A model generated the notes under the pieces. The model was not told the origin of the DNA. It did no database searches and saw only the letters and a program-made list of their open reading frames with translations. This document shows positions 1 to 8,850 of a stretch of 51,028 nt of DNA, one piece after another (the first letter of the stretch is position 1; every line of letters begins with the position of its first letter). The DNA comes from Gemmataceae bacterium. GTDB taxonomy: Bacteria; Planctomycetota; Planctomycetia; Gemmatales; Gemmataceae. A program made the translations under genes and the position numbers. The stretch lies in NCBI GenBank assembly GCA_019748295.1, contig JAIEPT010000326.1:1-51028 (forward strand). Reading direction: 5' to 3'.

Positions 1-94
1 GCCTTTACTGCCGCTCCGATTGCTTCCGGCTGGAGCGACGAGTTGCCGGGCGGGATTCGCACCCACTGAAGATCGCCGCCTTATCACGGCGCAC
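1..94 (-). mobile_element. 5' end of a group II intron, running off the left edge
   Basis: Read on the minus strand from 94, the sequence starts GTGCGCC, the consensus 5' end of bacterial group II introns. About 30 bases on it has the hairpin GGGTGCGAATCCCGCCC, a typical early domain I element. A clearly related sequence sits at 50956-51028 on the plus strand. Only the first 94 bases are inside the window, so the intron-encoded protein and domains V-VI cannot be seen. The intron call is inferred from the 5' consensus, the hairpin and the second copy. Confidence 0.55.
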
Positions 95-118
95 AAAGGT
101 GTCAGGACCCTTTTCATG
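95..118. repeat. REP-like palindromic end motif next to the intron
   Basis: AGGTGTCAGGACCCTTTT belongs to the same style of short conserved end sequence as the RAYT-linked motifs at 410 and 1876 (purine-rich start, GTC core, T-run). The intron 5' end at 94 abuts it directly, so the motif is the apparent 5' exon of the intron. Confidence 0.4.
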
Positions 119-380
119 AGAAGTGCCTAAAAAGGGGATCGCGGTAGGGACGGGCAATCCTCGGCGACGGCAGCCGTTGCTTGCAGACCCGAGCAAATCG
201 CTCCCAACAGCACTTCCGGCCCCGTTGGCTGCGCCTCCGCAGCATCCGAAGCCGCATCTGTTGGATCGCGTCGCGGAATTGTTGCAGGCGCGGATAGTTG
301 CCTGGCGCCGCATAGTAGCGGTACCAGCCGCGTAGCACGCTTTGCAACCACGAGCCGACTTGCGGAACGGCCGCATGCCG
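114..380 (-). pseudogene. Relic of a group II intron reverse transcriptase/maturase (C-terminus)
   Basis: The reading frame contains the segment VGSWLQSVLRGWYRYYAAPG followed by QFRDAIQQMRLRMLRRRSQR and a PSPRIARPY motif. These are hallmarks of the C-terminal maturase/X region of intron-encoded reverse transcriptases of the YYAVPGN type. All polymerase motifs (including YADD) are missing. Homology stops near 380, just before the RAYT-derived element at 410, and the end diverges after the PYRDPLF stretch. It is a dead fragment of about 85 recognisable codons. Its position just upstream of a separate intron 5' end suggests repeated intron arrivals at this spot. Confidence 0.75.
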
Positions 381-409
381 ACATCGCGTCAGCTTCGCTT
401 TGGAAAGGG

Positions 410-527
410 AAAAGGGGACGTTCATCTTTTCTATGCCGCTATTTATTGTCCCGCAGCTCTTTCGGCCTCGGCGGGCGATTGATGCCGGGAAAATCGGCAA
501 GTACAAAAGATGGTTGTCCCATTTTTT
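410..527 (-). mobile_element. Miniature deletion derivative of a RAYT element (REPIN-like)
   Basis: Two inverted end motifs bound about 118 bases: GGGGACGTTCATCTTTTC at 414-431 and the opposite-facing AAAAGATGGTTGTCCC at 505-520. Read on the minus strand, the interior ends in codons for PRPKELRDNK followed by TAG and the end motif. The intact-looking element at 1876-2647 ends in the same way (GRPRKSNEARENK, stop, end motif). It therefore looks like a RAYT element that kept both ends and only the last codons of the gene. Confidence 0.6.
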
Positions 528-530
528 CTG

Positions 531-1015
531 CCTACAAATGTCATCGTCGCAAGGCTCGCGTGGTTGAACGATCCGACCACAACTGCAGTGGGCACGTCAA
601 TTGTTTCCGGATTCGCGTCGGGCGGCGATCCAGTTAAGCGAACCCGAAGAAATCGACGAAGTTGGCGCTTTCCGTTTTATGCCCTGCGGGGAGTTGCGAT
701 TCTTCTGCAATGAATCCGATGACTGCAACAAGTTCTGTGCGGACACCGGTGAATCTGCTTAACTGAAATTCCGCTCTGGCCCGAGCTGCCTGCGCAAAAG
801 AAGTGCCGGATAAGAAATCGCGTCAATAGAAAAGATGAATGTCCCCGTTCTTTCCTAGCCCCTCCGGCTTCGCTGGACGGAGGGAAACGCTGTCCTGGTC
901 CTTGAGCCTTGCCGCACGTCGGCCGCACCTCTTTGCGGCGTCATCTGTCCAAAGAGAAGAATCTGCACGGATTGTCGAAAATCCGTGCAGTGAAATTGGC
1001 CTGGATCGAATCGGA
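531..1015. other. Gene-free stretch with one isolated RAYT end motif
   Basis: No convincing gene is seen. The only recognisable item is a solo end motif at 827-849 (AAAAGATGAATGTCCCC), preceded by CGTCAATAG, which mirrors the left end of the RAYT element at 1876-1905. It may be the far end of an older, larger minus-strand element that reached to 410. Sequence from 850 to 1015 shows nothing recognisable. Confidence 0.5.
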
Positions 1016-1720
1016 TCAAGGCGACGATTTTTGCTTGTTGAGCGGCATCGGAAGTTGCTCGGTTGCCGGTCGCGTGAAGTCGACGCTGATCGCCCGTCCG
1101 GGAACGAGCTGCACCGTCCTCACGTCGGCCATCGTTTCGCCGTTCTGCGTCCACATCGCCTGAAGCTTATAGGAATAATTGTAGCCGGGTTCCAAGGGCG
1201 GCGGGGTCAAAACGCGCACCTTGCCGAGCGAGGTCATTTTGGCGCCGTCGACGGTCAGCACAGCCTCCGGGTCGGGCATGATGATTTGCACTACTGCCTC
1301 GTTCGCAGCAAGAACGGGCGGCTGATTCGCGGGCATGGCCTCCCGGTACGCGGTGCTTGGGGTAGTCGGGGCGGCAGAGTAGTAGGTTACGGGCGCGCTT
1401 GGATAGGCATAGCTGGCGGAGGGCTGATAGGCATAATCCGGCGAGTAATAGTAGGTCGAGCCGTAATAGGGCTGTGTGTAGTAAGAATGGCCCAAGTAAA
1501 TGCCCAAGCCGCCGTGACCGTATCCATGGCCGCCGTAGCCATATCCGAAACCGTGGCCGCCGTAGCCATGCCCGCCGTAGCTATGCCCTAAGCCATGGCC
1601 CCCGTAGCTATGCCCGCCGCCGTGACCTCCCCCATGCCCGCCGCCATGCTGAGCGATTGCGGGCTGCACGGCCAGCAAGCTCACGCCAAAAATCCCTGCG
1701 ACATAAACGGATTTCCACAC
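1016..1720 (-). CDS. Secreted Gly/His/Tyr-rich protein with a C-terminal TIGR03000-type domain
   Basis: 234 residues. Residues 1-23 form a signal peptide ending in AIAQ. Residues 25-70 are a GHGGGHGG / GGHGYGGHG low-complexity tract, followed by a Tyr/Ser/Pro-rich stretch to about 120. The C-terminal 90 residues (VQIIMPDPEAVLTVDGAKM, PPPLEPGYNYSYKLQAMW, then a dG-x-t and VPGRAISVDF ending) match the short planctomycete-specific TIGR03000 domain, a small beta domain of unknown role found in exported proteins. The His-rich tract could bind metal, but that is inference. It is a single gene flanked by mobile elements on both sides. The long open frame on the opposite strand is only a mirror of the repeat. 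Confidence 0.8.
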   Translation of the reverse strand: MWKSVYVAGIFGVSLLAVQPAIAQHGGGHGGGHGGGHSYGGHGLGHSYGGHGYGGHGFGYGYGGHGYGHGGLGIYLGHSYYTQPYYGSTYYYSPDYAYQPSASYAYPSAPVTYYSAAPTTPSTAYREAMPANQPPVLAANEAVVQIIMPDPEAVLTVDGAKMTSLGKVRVLTPPPLEPGYNYSYKLQAMWTQNGETMADVRTVQLVPGRAISVDFTRPATEQLPMPLNKQKSSP

Positions 1721-1875
1721 AAGAGGCTCCGATCTTCAGAAGAATCGCGAAAAGTCTTCCTACCCACATTATACCCCGACGAAACCATGATGGGGGACGA
1801 ACCCCCGATTTCTCGAGCCCGCTCGGCCTCGCCTCGGATTTCCGCGCCGCTTTCCGCTCAAAAAGACTACGCTCT

Positions 1876-2647
1876 AAAAGGGGACATTCATCTTTTCTAT
1901 TGACGTATTTTGCCGCGCCCGCTAACGTGGCTTCATGCCTAGAACCGCGAGAGCCTCTGTTGGCGGCGTTTGCTATCACGTTCTCAATCGCGGCAACGAT
2001 CGCCACGAAGTCTTCCTCAAGGACGGCGATTATGACGCCTTTCTCAAAGCGATCGGCCATGCCTGCGTCGAAATTCCGATGGACGTCTTCGGCTATTGCC
2101 TCATGCCGAACCACTTCCATCTGGTGCTGCGGCCTCGCGAAGACGGCGACCTGAGCCGCTGGATGCACTGGCTGCTCAATGCCCACGTGCGACGGTATCG
2201 CAAACATCATGGGCGAAGCGGGCACCTGTGGCAGGGCCGGTTCAAGGCGTTTCCGATTGAAGAAGACGAGCATCTGTTGACCGTGCTGCGGTATGTCGAA
2301 CGCAACCCGGTCCGCGCCAAGCTGGTGCGTCGGGCGGAGCGTTGGTTGTGGTCGAGTGCCCCGTTTTGGAAGGACGAACCGGCCGGCGAGCGCCCCAGTT
2401 GGCTGGCCGATCCCCCGCGGCAAGGACTGGCTTGCGCGGGTGAACGCCGCTCTCACCGCAGCCGAGTTGGCGACGGTTCGCAAGAGCGTCGAGCGCGGCA
2501 CGCCGCTGGGCAGCCCGACATGGCAGCAAACGGCCGCGATTCGCCTGGGCCTGGAACCCACGCTCCGCGCTCGCGGTCGGCCGCGGAAGTCGAACGAGGC
2601 GCGAGAGAATAAATAGGGCCGATAGAAAAGATGGATGTCCCCTTTTT
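1876..2647 (+). mobile_element. RAYT element with inverted end motifs
   Basis: The transposase gene is bracketed by GGGGACATTCATCTTTTC (1880-1897) on the left and the inverted AAAAGATGGATGTCCCC (2626-2642) on the right. The same motif pair brackets the miniature derivative at 410-527, and a solo copy lies at 827-849. Such paired short palindromic ends around a single Y1 transposase gene are typical of REP-associated tyrosine transposase systems. Confidence 0.65.
1935..2616 (+). pseudogene. REP-associated tyrosine transposase (IS200-like Y1 family), frameshifted
   Basis: The N-terminal part carries the Y1/HUH hallmarks: RGNDRHEVFLKDGDYDAF, CLMPNHFHLVLRP with the His-x-His metal site, a helix with the candidate catalytic Tyr (AHVRRYRKH), then LWQGRFKAFPI and YVERNPVRAKLV. 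Near 2390-2412 the frame changes. The upstream frame goes into unrelated sequence, while the +1 frame gives WPIPRGKDWLARVN, SPTWQQTAAIRLGLEPTL and GRPRKSNEARENK, the standard RAYT C-terminus, ending at 2616. One indel near the C-run at 2409-2413 would explain it. Either the gene is broken or the assembly has a one-base error. The family acts on single-stranded REP hairpins in the cytoplasm. Confidence 0.8.
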
Positions 2648-2912
2648 CTCCTCCATCGGCCGCAAACAAGATTGCAGGTGAGGCTCGTTTACGGGGGTCG
2701 GGAGGGATAGGAGTGAACGCCCTGTTACCCGCCGTCAACGGCGGGCCTGGGCGCTTCGCGAAAGCCCCGTTCAGTGAGCGTCATGTGCGCATCCTAATTG
2801 AAATCGGAGGCTTGAAACGCCGATACGACCGAAGAAGCGACTCTGACTTGGGATTGCCCAAGACAAACCGCAAGTGTATGATCCGAAACTGAAGAACCCA
2901 CGGAGCCGGGAC

Positions 2913-3389
2913 GTGACAGTGCGATGGGTCCAATTCGTTGTCCGCCTTAGTTTGGCGATCTTGCTGATCGCCAACGGGCAGACCAACGCGTTTGCCCCGT
3001 ACCGCTCGTCTTGTTCGTGTTCCGTCGAAACGGCCGAGAGCGAAACGTGCGACGAGGCTTCCGCGAGTTGCTCTGGATGCAGTTGCTCCCGCCACTCGCC
3101 AAGCGACGCTCAGCAAGAATTTTCCTCGGAACCTTCGCCTCAAGATGGCTCCGAGAAGCCTCTTGAGGAACGTTCAGCGCCGTCCGAAACATCGGTAGAT
3201 GCGGCTTGCCCAGGCTGTCCGTCGTGCCCGATCAAGTGCTGCACGTGTACCGTTTGCAAGCCTCCGGGCCATCACATTTCGTCCTGCTTTACGGTCGAAC
3301 TCGCTTATTTAGGCTCCAGTCCAGGGGAGGTTGCTGCGCTGCTGCCCCCTCCGCCCGCCTCCGAACTCCTCCAAGTTCCGAAAATCTGA
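2913..3389 (+). CDS. Cys-rich secreted protein of unknown function, first gene of the metal-efflux island
   Basis: The GTG at 2913 is preferred because GGAG lies about 8 bases upstream and it places a hydrophobic signal segment (FVVRLSLAILLIANG) at the N-terminus; a GTG at 2874 is also in frame. The mature part has 14 cysteines in two clusters: SSCSCS through SCSGCSCSRH, and CPGCPSCPIKCCTCTVC followed by GHH. Between them is an acidic, Ser/Pro-rich linker. Such Cys spacing suggests metal binding or disulfide formation outside the cytoplasm. No family is recognised. It precedes the ABC exporter genes on the same strand, and a second Cys/His-rich secreted protein at 11075 similarly precedes the RND genes. 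Confidence 0.6.
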   Translation: MTVRWVQFVVRLSLAILLIANGQTNAFAPYRSSCSCSVETAESETCDEASASCSGCSCSRHSPSDAQQEFSSEPSPQDGSEKPLEERSAPSETSVDAACPGCPSCPIKCCTCTVCKPPGHHISSCFTVELAYLGSSPGEVAALLPPPPASELLQVPKI

Positions 3390-3542
3390 TTCTTCAATTT
3401 TTGGGCATCGCTGCGCCTTAGGCGTGCGTTGCGTCTCCGTCGATTGCTATCGCTAACAAGCCGCGACTTTCCAAGACGCCTGATCGAGTTGGATGTGCGC
3501 CCTTTGCACGCCCGCTTCGATTCGTCTGCAGGGAGCATCCAT

Positions 3543-4727
3543 ATGCTGGCTTTTCGCCCGCTGCCGTGGGAATACGGCATCCGTAATCTTCTGCGCCGGC
3601 CCGGACGGAGCCTTTTGACGCTGTCCGGCTTGACGCTGGTCGTGCTTCTCGTCTTTGTGGTTGTCGGCTTCATTCGGGGCCTCGAAGCAAGTTTGGCCGT
3701 GAGCGGGGATCCGCAAGTGGTGCTGGTGCACGCAATGGGCGCCAGCGAGAACGTCGAAAACTCCTCCATTGCCGCACGTACGCCGTCGCTTCTCGCGGCC
3801 AGCTTGCCGGGCATCCAGCGTCGAACGGGCAGCGGCGGAACCCCTATCGCTTACGCGTCGCCCGAACTCTTTCTTGGAACGCAGGTAAACCTCTCCGAAG
3901 ACGAGGGGGGCACGCTGGGTCTGGTCCGAGGCGTGACGCCCGCGGCCGCTCTGGTTCGCCGCAGCGTGCAGATCCTGGAGGGCGACTGGCCCAAAGCGGG
4001 AGAAGTGCTCGTCGGCCGCCTCGCTGCGACCAAGCTCGGCCGGAACGCCGAGGATCTTGCGGTCGGCCGAACCTTGACGATCGAGAACCGCACGTGGCGA
4101 ATCAGCGGCCGCTTCGCGTCGATGGGCTCGGCGCTGGAGGCGGAACTGTGGTGCCCCCTTGAGGATCTGCAGCATGCAATGAAGCGGCAAGACATCAGCG
4201 TCGTCGCGTTTCTCTTGTCTCCGGGCTCCTCTCCCAGCGATGTGGACGAATTCTGCAGGGAACGGCTGGACCTCGAATTGCAAGCGACGCCCGAGACGGC
4301 ATATTACGAAGGCCTCAACAAACATTACGGACCCGTACGCGCTCTCGCTTGGCTGATCGTGTTCCTGGTTGCGGGCTCGGGCGTCTTCGCGGGATTGAAC
4401 ACGATGTACGGAGCAGTCGTCGGTCGGGTTCGCGAGTTGGCGACCTTGCAGGCGCTGGGCTATGTTCGCCGGGCGGTCGCCCTGGCGCTGGTTCAAGAAA
4501 GCACGCTTTTGGCGGCGGCAGGATCGCTGGTCGCGTCAGCGATCGCTCTGGTCATGATCAATGGCGTCGCCGTTCGCTTCACCATGGGCGCGTTCACGCT
4601 TCGCGTGGACAGCGTGGCGCTGATGATGGGCTGCGGCATGGGCTTGCTGCTCGGCTTCGTGGGTTCGGTCCCTCCCGCCCTCAAGGCCATGCGGATGCCG
4701 ATCGCCGAAGGACTGAAAACTCTGTAA
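3543..4727 (+). CDS. FtsX/MacB-type ABC transporter permease (first of two)
   Basis: 394 residues from the ATG at 3543, chosen because GGGAG lies just upstream and the FtsX-like N-terminus ([19 protein letters not shown] then a hydrophobic helix) begins there. A large extracytoplasmic domain follows, about residues 50-270. Three C-terminal helices carry the conserved loop [20 protein letters not shown], typical of the FtsX domain, and the protein ends in [17 protein letters not shown]. It should pair with the ATPase at 6934 and the second permease at 7648 to form the inner-membrane part of a tripartite or mechanotransmitting exporter. The substrate is unknown; the genetic context suggests metal or envelope stress. 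Confidence 0.85.
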   Translation: MLAFRPLPWEYGIRNLLRRPGRSLLTLSGLTLVVLLVFVVVGFIRGLEASLAVSGDPQVVLVHAMGASENVENSSIAARTPSLLAASLPGIQRRTGSGGTPIAYASPELFLGTQVNLSEDEGGTLGLVRGVTPAAALVRRSVQILEGDWPKAGEVLVGRLAATKLGRNAEDLAVGRTLTIENRTWRISGRFASMGSALEAELWCPLEDLQHAMKRQDISVVAFLLSPGSSPSDVDEFCRERLDLELQATPETAYYEGLNKHYGPVRALAWLIVFLVAGSGVFAGLNTMYGAVVGRVRELATLQALGYVRRAVALALVQESTLLAAAGSLVASAIALVMINGVAVRFTMGAFTLRVDSVALMMGCGMGLLLGFVGSVPPALKAMRMPIAEGLKTL

Positions 4728-4751
4728 ATAAGTTTGCTTTCAAGGAGTCTC

Positions 4752-5261
4752 ATGATGAATCGAATGATGGTTGCCCTCGCTTCCGTTCTCGTCGGGTCGA
4801 TGCTGACGGGCTGCACCAAGACCGAGCCTTCGAAAACGGCCAAGCCTGATGCCGGCGGTAAGGAAAAGTACCTGGCAAAGGTCGAACCCGCGGCGCCGAA
4901 AAGCATCATCGACGTCAAAAAGGACGCCAAGGATGGCGATCCGGTAGTCGTCGTCGGCCGAATCGGCGGCGGCAAGACGCCGTTCACGGGACGAGCGGCG
5001 TTCACGCTGGTGGATTTGTCTTTGGAGCCCAACGACGAAGACGGCTGCGGCGATGCCTATTGCATCTTCGATCGGGACGACCTGCTCAAAGCGACCGCAC
5101 TGGTGAAGTTCGTGGACCAGAGCGGCAAGACGTTGCCGCAGGACGCTAAGGCGTTCTTCGGGGTGAAGGAACTCCAGACCGTAGTGGTCCGGGGCCATGT
5201 CAAACGGGACGGAGACAAGGGACTCTCGATCGTTGCGGAAGAAATGTTCGCACGGCCGTAA
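4752..5261 (+). CDS. Lipoprotein with an OB-fold-like domain
   Basis: 169 residues. AAGGAG at 4742-4747 favours the start at 4752. The signal MMNRMMVALASVLVGSMLTGC ends in a lipobox (LTGC). After a charged linker, residues about 60-165 form a compact domain: GDPVVVVGRIGGG, AFTLVDLSLEP, GCGDAYCIFDRDDL and TVVVRGHVKRDG. The alternating beta pattern and the VVGRI / VVRGHV strands resemble a nucleic-acid or ligand OB-fold used in periplasmic proteins, but this is judgement by eye. The two Cys in GDGCGDAYC could form a disulfide or metal site. It lies inside the ABC gene run, so it probably assists export. Confidence 0.6.
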   Translation: MMNRMMVALASVLVGSMLTGCTKTEPSKTAKPDAGGKEKYLAKVEPAAPKSIIDVKKDAKDGDPVVVVGRIGGGKTPFTGRAAFTLVDLSLEPNDEDGCGDAYCIFDRDDLLKATALVKFVDQSGKTLPQDAKAFFGVKELQTVVVRGHVKRDGDKGLSIVAEEMFARP

Positions 5262-5297
5262 AGTCGCGCGAGTCCTGAGCAAAGGAGAGGATTAATC

Positions 5298-6923
5298 ATG
5301 GCGAACCCTATAGATCTGCGGCAACTCGCTATCCAGCGCAACAGCCCGGCCGCGAAGGCGCCCGGGCGCCGTTCGCGCCGCTTCGGGACTCGCTACGCCC
5401 TTCCGGGCGTTGTGTTCCTTGGGTTTTTCGCGGTAATCGGATGGGCGGTCCGAGACCGATACCTCCCCTCGCGGCAGGTGACGGTCGTGCCGGTGCTCGC
5501 GACGACCTCGGAGATCCGAAACGAGGGGACGCCTCTGTTTCAAGCCGCGGGATGGGTCGAGCCTCGTCCATCGGCGAACCTCGTCACGGCGTTGGCGGAG
5601 GGGACCGTCGACAAGCTGTTCGTGGTGGAGGGTCAGCGAGTCAAGGCTGGCGACGTCATCGCCCAGCTGAATCCAGCGGACGCGGAGTTTGCTTTACACG
5701 CCGCGGAGGCGGACTTGGAGCTTCGGAAGTCGGAGTTGTCGGTGGCGCATGCCGCAGTCAAGGCGGCCCGCGCCAACTTCGAAAGACCCGTCCATCTTCA
5801 GGCGGCGTTCGGGGAAGCGGAAGCGCTGGCGGCTCAAAAGGAAACCGAGCTGGCAAGTTTGCCTTTTCAGACCACGGTCGCCAAGGCAAGACTTGAGCTG
5901 GCGCGCCGAACTTACGAAGGCAAGCAGACGGCAGCCGGGGCCGTTCCTCCGATCCAACTTCAGCAGGCCAAGAGCGAGTTGGACTCAAGCCAAGCCGCCT
6001 ACGCCGAGATCGCGAATCGGGACAGCCTCCTGAAGCGTGAGGTCGTGGCCCACCGTCTGAAGCGCGACGCCGTACAGCATCGGTTAGTTCTCAAGACCGA
6101 GGAAATCCGTCATCTCGCAGAGACGGAGGCCAATGTGAAGGGATGCGAAGCGCGTTGCCGGCAGGTTCAGGCGGCGTTGGACGGAGCCCGCCTTCGTCTG
6201 CAACGGATGACGGTTAGGGCTCCGGTGGACGGGCAGGTGTTGGCTCTCCCCGCAAGGCCGGGGATGCGGGTCATGGGGTTGTCGCCTTGGACTCTTCATG
6301 ATTCGAGCACGGTGGCGAGTCTTTACGATCCCGCGTCGCTTCAGGTGCGAGCGGACGTAAGGCTCGAAGACGTGCCGCGGGTGCAATCAGGGCAAAAGGT
6401 GAAGATCGAGACGGCCGCGGCGCCGGGCGGGGCTCTGGACGGGGAAGTCCTGCAAGCGACGTCGCAGGCCGACATTCAGAAGAACACGTTGCAGGTCAAA
6501 GTCGGGCTGAAATCGCCGCCGTCCTCCGTTCGGCCCGACATGCTCGTGCAGGTGACCTTCTTGGCGCCGCCTTCCCCGAAGAACACGGATGCGGGGAACC
6601 AGCCGCTGCGCTACCTGATCCCTCGGTCGTTGGTCGAAACCGGCGAAAGCGGCGCCCGCGTCTGGATTGCCGATCGAGCCGGAAACGTCGCTCGTGCACG
6701 GAGCGTGACGCTGGGCCAGACGTCCGGTGATTTGATCGAAGTCGTCGGGGGATTGAACTTGGCGGACCGCGTCATTTCGGGCGGTCGGGAAGGTCTCATC
6801 GACGGACAACGAATCACGGTGGTTGGTGAGGATCTGGGGGCAGGAGCCGGCCCAGGCGGCGTCGGTCCCACCCCGAAGTCGCCTGCGACGGGCACTTCGA
6901 AGAATTCGAACGCCAAGAAATAA
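5298..6923 (+). CDS. Membrane fusion protein (HlyD/MacA-type periplasmic adaptor)
   Basis: 541 residues; AAAGGAG precedes the ATG at 5298. One N-terminal membrane anchor (about residues 34-52, [17 protein letters not shown]). A lipoyl-like half follows ([35 protein letters not shown] in two stretches), then a long Ala/Glu/Lys-rich coiled coil (about 130-310), the returning lipoyl half ([19 protein letters not shown]) and a beta-barrel region ([19 protein letters not shown]). The C-terminal tail is Gly/Pro-rich. It should bridge the ABC exporter to an outer-membrane factor, plausibly the TolC-type protein at 9290. It is only 10 bases upstream of the ATPase gene. Confidence 0.88.
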   Translation: MANPIDLRQLAIQRNSPAAKAPGRRSRRFGTRYALPGVVFLGFFAVIGWAVRDRYLPSRQVTVVPVLATTSEIRNEGTPLFQAAGWVEPRPSANLVTALAEGTVDKLFVVEGQRVKAGDVIAQLNPADAEFALHAAEADLELRKSELSVAHAAVKAARANFERPVHLQAAFGEAEALAAQKETELASLPFQTTVAKARLELARRTYEGKQTAAGAVPPIQLQQAKSELDSSQAAYAEIANRDSLLKREVVAHRLKRDAVQHRLVLKTEEIRHLAETEANVKGCEARCRQVQAALDGARLRLQRMTVRAPVDGQVLALPARPGMRVMGLSPWTLHDSSTVASLYDPASLQVRADVRLEDVPRVQSGQKVKIETAAAPGGALDGEVLQATSQADIQKNTLQVKVGLKSPPSSVRPDMLVQVTFLAPPSPKNTDAGNQPLRYLIPRSLVETGESGARVWIADRAGNVARARSVTLGQTSGDLIEVVGGLNLADRVISGGREGLIDGQRITVVGEDLGAGAGPGGVGPTPKSPATGTSKNSNAKK

Positions 6924-6933
6924 GGAGCAGCCG

Positions 6934-7644
6934 ATGGCACTCGTCGAAATACGAAACGTGACCAAAGAATATCGCAAGGGCGAACAGACGATTACGCCGC
7001 TCAAGGACGTAACCCTGGACGTGGATCGAGGGGATTTCGTGTCCCTCATGGGCGCGAGCGGTTCAGGCAAGAGCACGCTGCTCAACCTGATCGCCGGGAT
7101 TGATCGGCCGGTGTCGGGGCAGATCGTCATCGGCGGAACCGATATCACACGCTTGTCGCGAACCGCTCTGGCTCAGTGGCGAGCCACTCATGTGGGCTAC
7201 GTGTTTCAGCTTTACAATCTGATTCCAGTCTTGACCGCCTACGAGAATGTCGAGCTGCCGCTGCTGCTTCTGCCGCTCTCTTCCGCGGAACGCCGCAAGC
7301 GAGTGGAAATCGCCTTGGAGGCGGTGGGCTTGGCGGATCGCGCCGATCATTACCCCCGGCAATTGTCGGGCGGCCAGGAGCAGCGGGTCGGCATTGCCCG
7401 GGCCATCGTTGCAGATCCGGTCATCGTGGTTGGAGACGAGCCGACGGGCGATCTGGATTCCGAAATGTCCGGGCAAATCCTCGACCTGCTGCAGCAACTC
7501 AACCGGGAGCTGGGCACAACCTTTCTGATGGTCACTCATGATCCAAAAGCGGCCGCCATTGCTCGTCGGCGTCTGCGATTGGAAAAGGGGCAGTTGATCG
7601 AGCCGGAACTGCCCACGGTGGCCCTTGTCATGAGGAGCGCCTAA
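6934..7644 (+). CDS. ABC transporter ATP-binding protein (MacB/LolD type)
   Basis: 236 residues from the ATG at 6934, with AAGGAGC 5 to 10 bases upstream; longer in-frame starts overlap the previous gene. Walker A GASGSGKS (residues 40-47), Q-loop Q92, signature LSGGQ (144-148), Walker B VIVVGDE with Glu169, D-loop DLD and switch His202 (MVTHD) are all present, so it should be active. The family powers FtsX-type permeases that move lipoproteins, peptides or toxic compounds across the envelope rather than importing solutes. The stop is 3 bases before the second permease gene, which fits one operon. Confidence 0.92.
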   Translation: MALVEIRNVTKEYRKGEQTITPLKDVTLDVDRGDFVSLMGASGSGKSTLLNLIAGIDRPVSGQIVIGGTDITRLSRTALAQWRATHVGYVFQLYNLIPVLTAYENVELPLLLLPLSSAERRKRVEIALEAVGLADRADHYPRQLSGGQEQRVGIARAIVADPVIVVGDEPTGDLDSEMSGQILDLLQQLNRELGTTFLMVTHDPKAAAIARRRLRLEKGQLIEPELPTVALVMRSA

Positions 7645-7647
7645 TCC

Positions 7648-8790
7648 ATGTGGAAATTTCTCCCTTACGTCTTCAAAAGCGTGTGGCGGCAACGGACCCG
7701 CACTCTGCTGACGGTCAGCGGCGCTGCGACCGCCCTGTTCGTTTTCACCTTCGTCGGATCCGTTCAGCAGGGTTTGGCGAACTTGACGCGCGGAAGTGCC
7801 GCGGAACGCACGCTCATCGTTTTTCAGGCAAGCCGGTTCTGCCCCAGCACCAGCAAGCTTCCGGAGGATCATGGCCGTACCATCGCCAAAGTAGCCGGCG
7901 TGAAGGAGATCGTGCCGATCCAAGTGTTCATGAACAATTGCCGCGCCAGCCTGGATCTGGTCGTTTTTCACGGCCTTCCGGCTGACAAGTTGCGGCAGAA
8001 TCGAAACCTTTCGCTTCTGAGCGGCGATTGGGGAACCTTCGAAAAAGGGCGAGATGCCGCTCTGGTGGGACGAGCCCTGGCGAAACGCCGCGGCCTAAGC
8101 GTCGGGCAGCGATTCACCATTGGAGAGGTGTCGATCACGGTCGCTGGAATCTATGCAGCCGCGACCGGGGCGGAAGAAAGTTTCGTGTACACGCACCTGG
8201 GTTTCCTGCAGCAAACCAAGGGACTGAATGCTGTCGGCAAAGTGACGCAGTTCGAGGTCGTCCTCGACGACGGCGCGGATCCGCGAACGGTCGGCCGAGC
8301 AATCGATCAAGGCTTCCGCAGCGCGGCGGTCGCGACGGATACCCGGCCGAAAGGCGTTTTTCAGGCTCGGGCTGCCGGCGATTTGGCCGAGTTGATCGGC
8401 ATGACGCATTACCTTGGGTATGCCTGCATCGGCCTTGTCTTGGCCCTGGTCGCCACGACGACGGTGATGGCGGTGCAAGATCGAGTGCGCGAACATGCCG
8501 TCTTGCAGACGCTCGGGTTCACGTGGCGGCGGATTTTCGGCTTGGTGCTGACCGAGAGCATCATCGTCAGCGTGGTTGGCGGATTGCTTGGGATCGCGCT
8601 GGCGCTGATTCTCTTGCTTTCGAGCGGCCTGGCGATCGGCACGGAAGGAGTGACGATTTCCGTCGCGCCGTCCGCGGGTTTGGCCGTCACCGGGCTTCTC
8701 GTCACGGCGGTTGTCGGGTTGCTCGCCGGCCTCGTGCCCGCATGGCAGGCATCGCGGGCGGAGATTGTCGCGTCGTTGCGGCAAGCATGA
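7648..8790 (+). CDS. FtsX/MacB-type ABC transporter permease (second of two)
   Basis: 380 residues; GAGGAG precedes the start. N-terminal helix after KSVWRQRTRTLLTVSGAA, periplasmic domain (about 45-255) and three C-terminal helices with the FtsX loop VQDRVREHAVLQTLGFTWRR, ending PAWQASRAEIVASLRQA. It differs clearly from the permease at 3543, so the exporter is probably a heterodimer with one shared ATPase. Two periplasmic cysteines (RFCPST and NNCRAS) stand out, which may matter in an island full of Cys-rich proteins. The gene follows the ATPase after 3 bases. Confidence 0.88.
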   Translation: MWKFLPYVFKSVWRQRTRTLLTVSGAATALFVFTFVGSVQQGLANLTRGSAAERTLIVFQASRFCPSTSKLPEDHGRTIAKVAGVKEIVPIQVFMNNCRASLDLVVFHGLPADKLRQNRNLSLLSGDWGTFEKGRDAALVGRALAKRRGLSVGQRFTIGEVSITVAGIYAAATGAEESFVYTHLGFLQQTKGLNAVGKVTQFEVVLDDGADPRTVGRAIDQGFRSAAVATDTRPKGVFQARAAGDLAELIGMTHYLGYACIGLVLALVATTTVMAVQDRVREHAVLQTLGFTWRRIFGLVLTESIIVSVVGGLLGIALALILLLSSGLAIGTEGVTISVAPSAGLAVTGLLVTAVVGLLAGLVPAWQASRAEIVASLRQA

Positions 8791-8850
8791 TCGAAGTGCG
8801 GCGCGTTCGGAGATGCGCCGCCGGTTTTTCCTCAATGAAGGAGTATAGCG

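Noticed and set aside
839-1591. Plus-strand 250-codon frame ending in Val/Ala/Met repeats
   Set aside because: Produced by reading the GGHGY repeats of the TIGR03000-type gene backwards.
1513-1655. GHGGG/GGHGY tract as a DNA satellite
   Set aside because: It stays in frame within an exported protein gene, so it is a protein repeat.
1608-2738. 376-codon minus-strand frame across the RAYT gene
   Set aside because: Opposite-strand mirror of the transposase and of the end motifs (which encode a KGDIHLFY-like peptide by accident).
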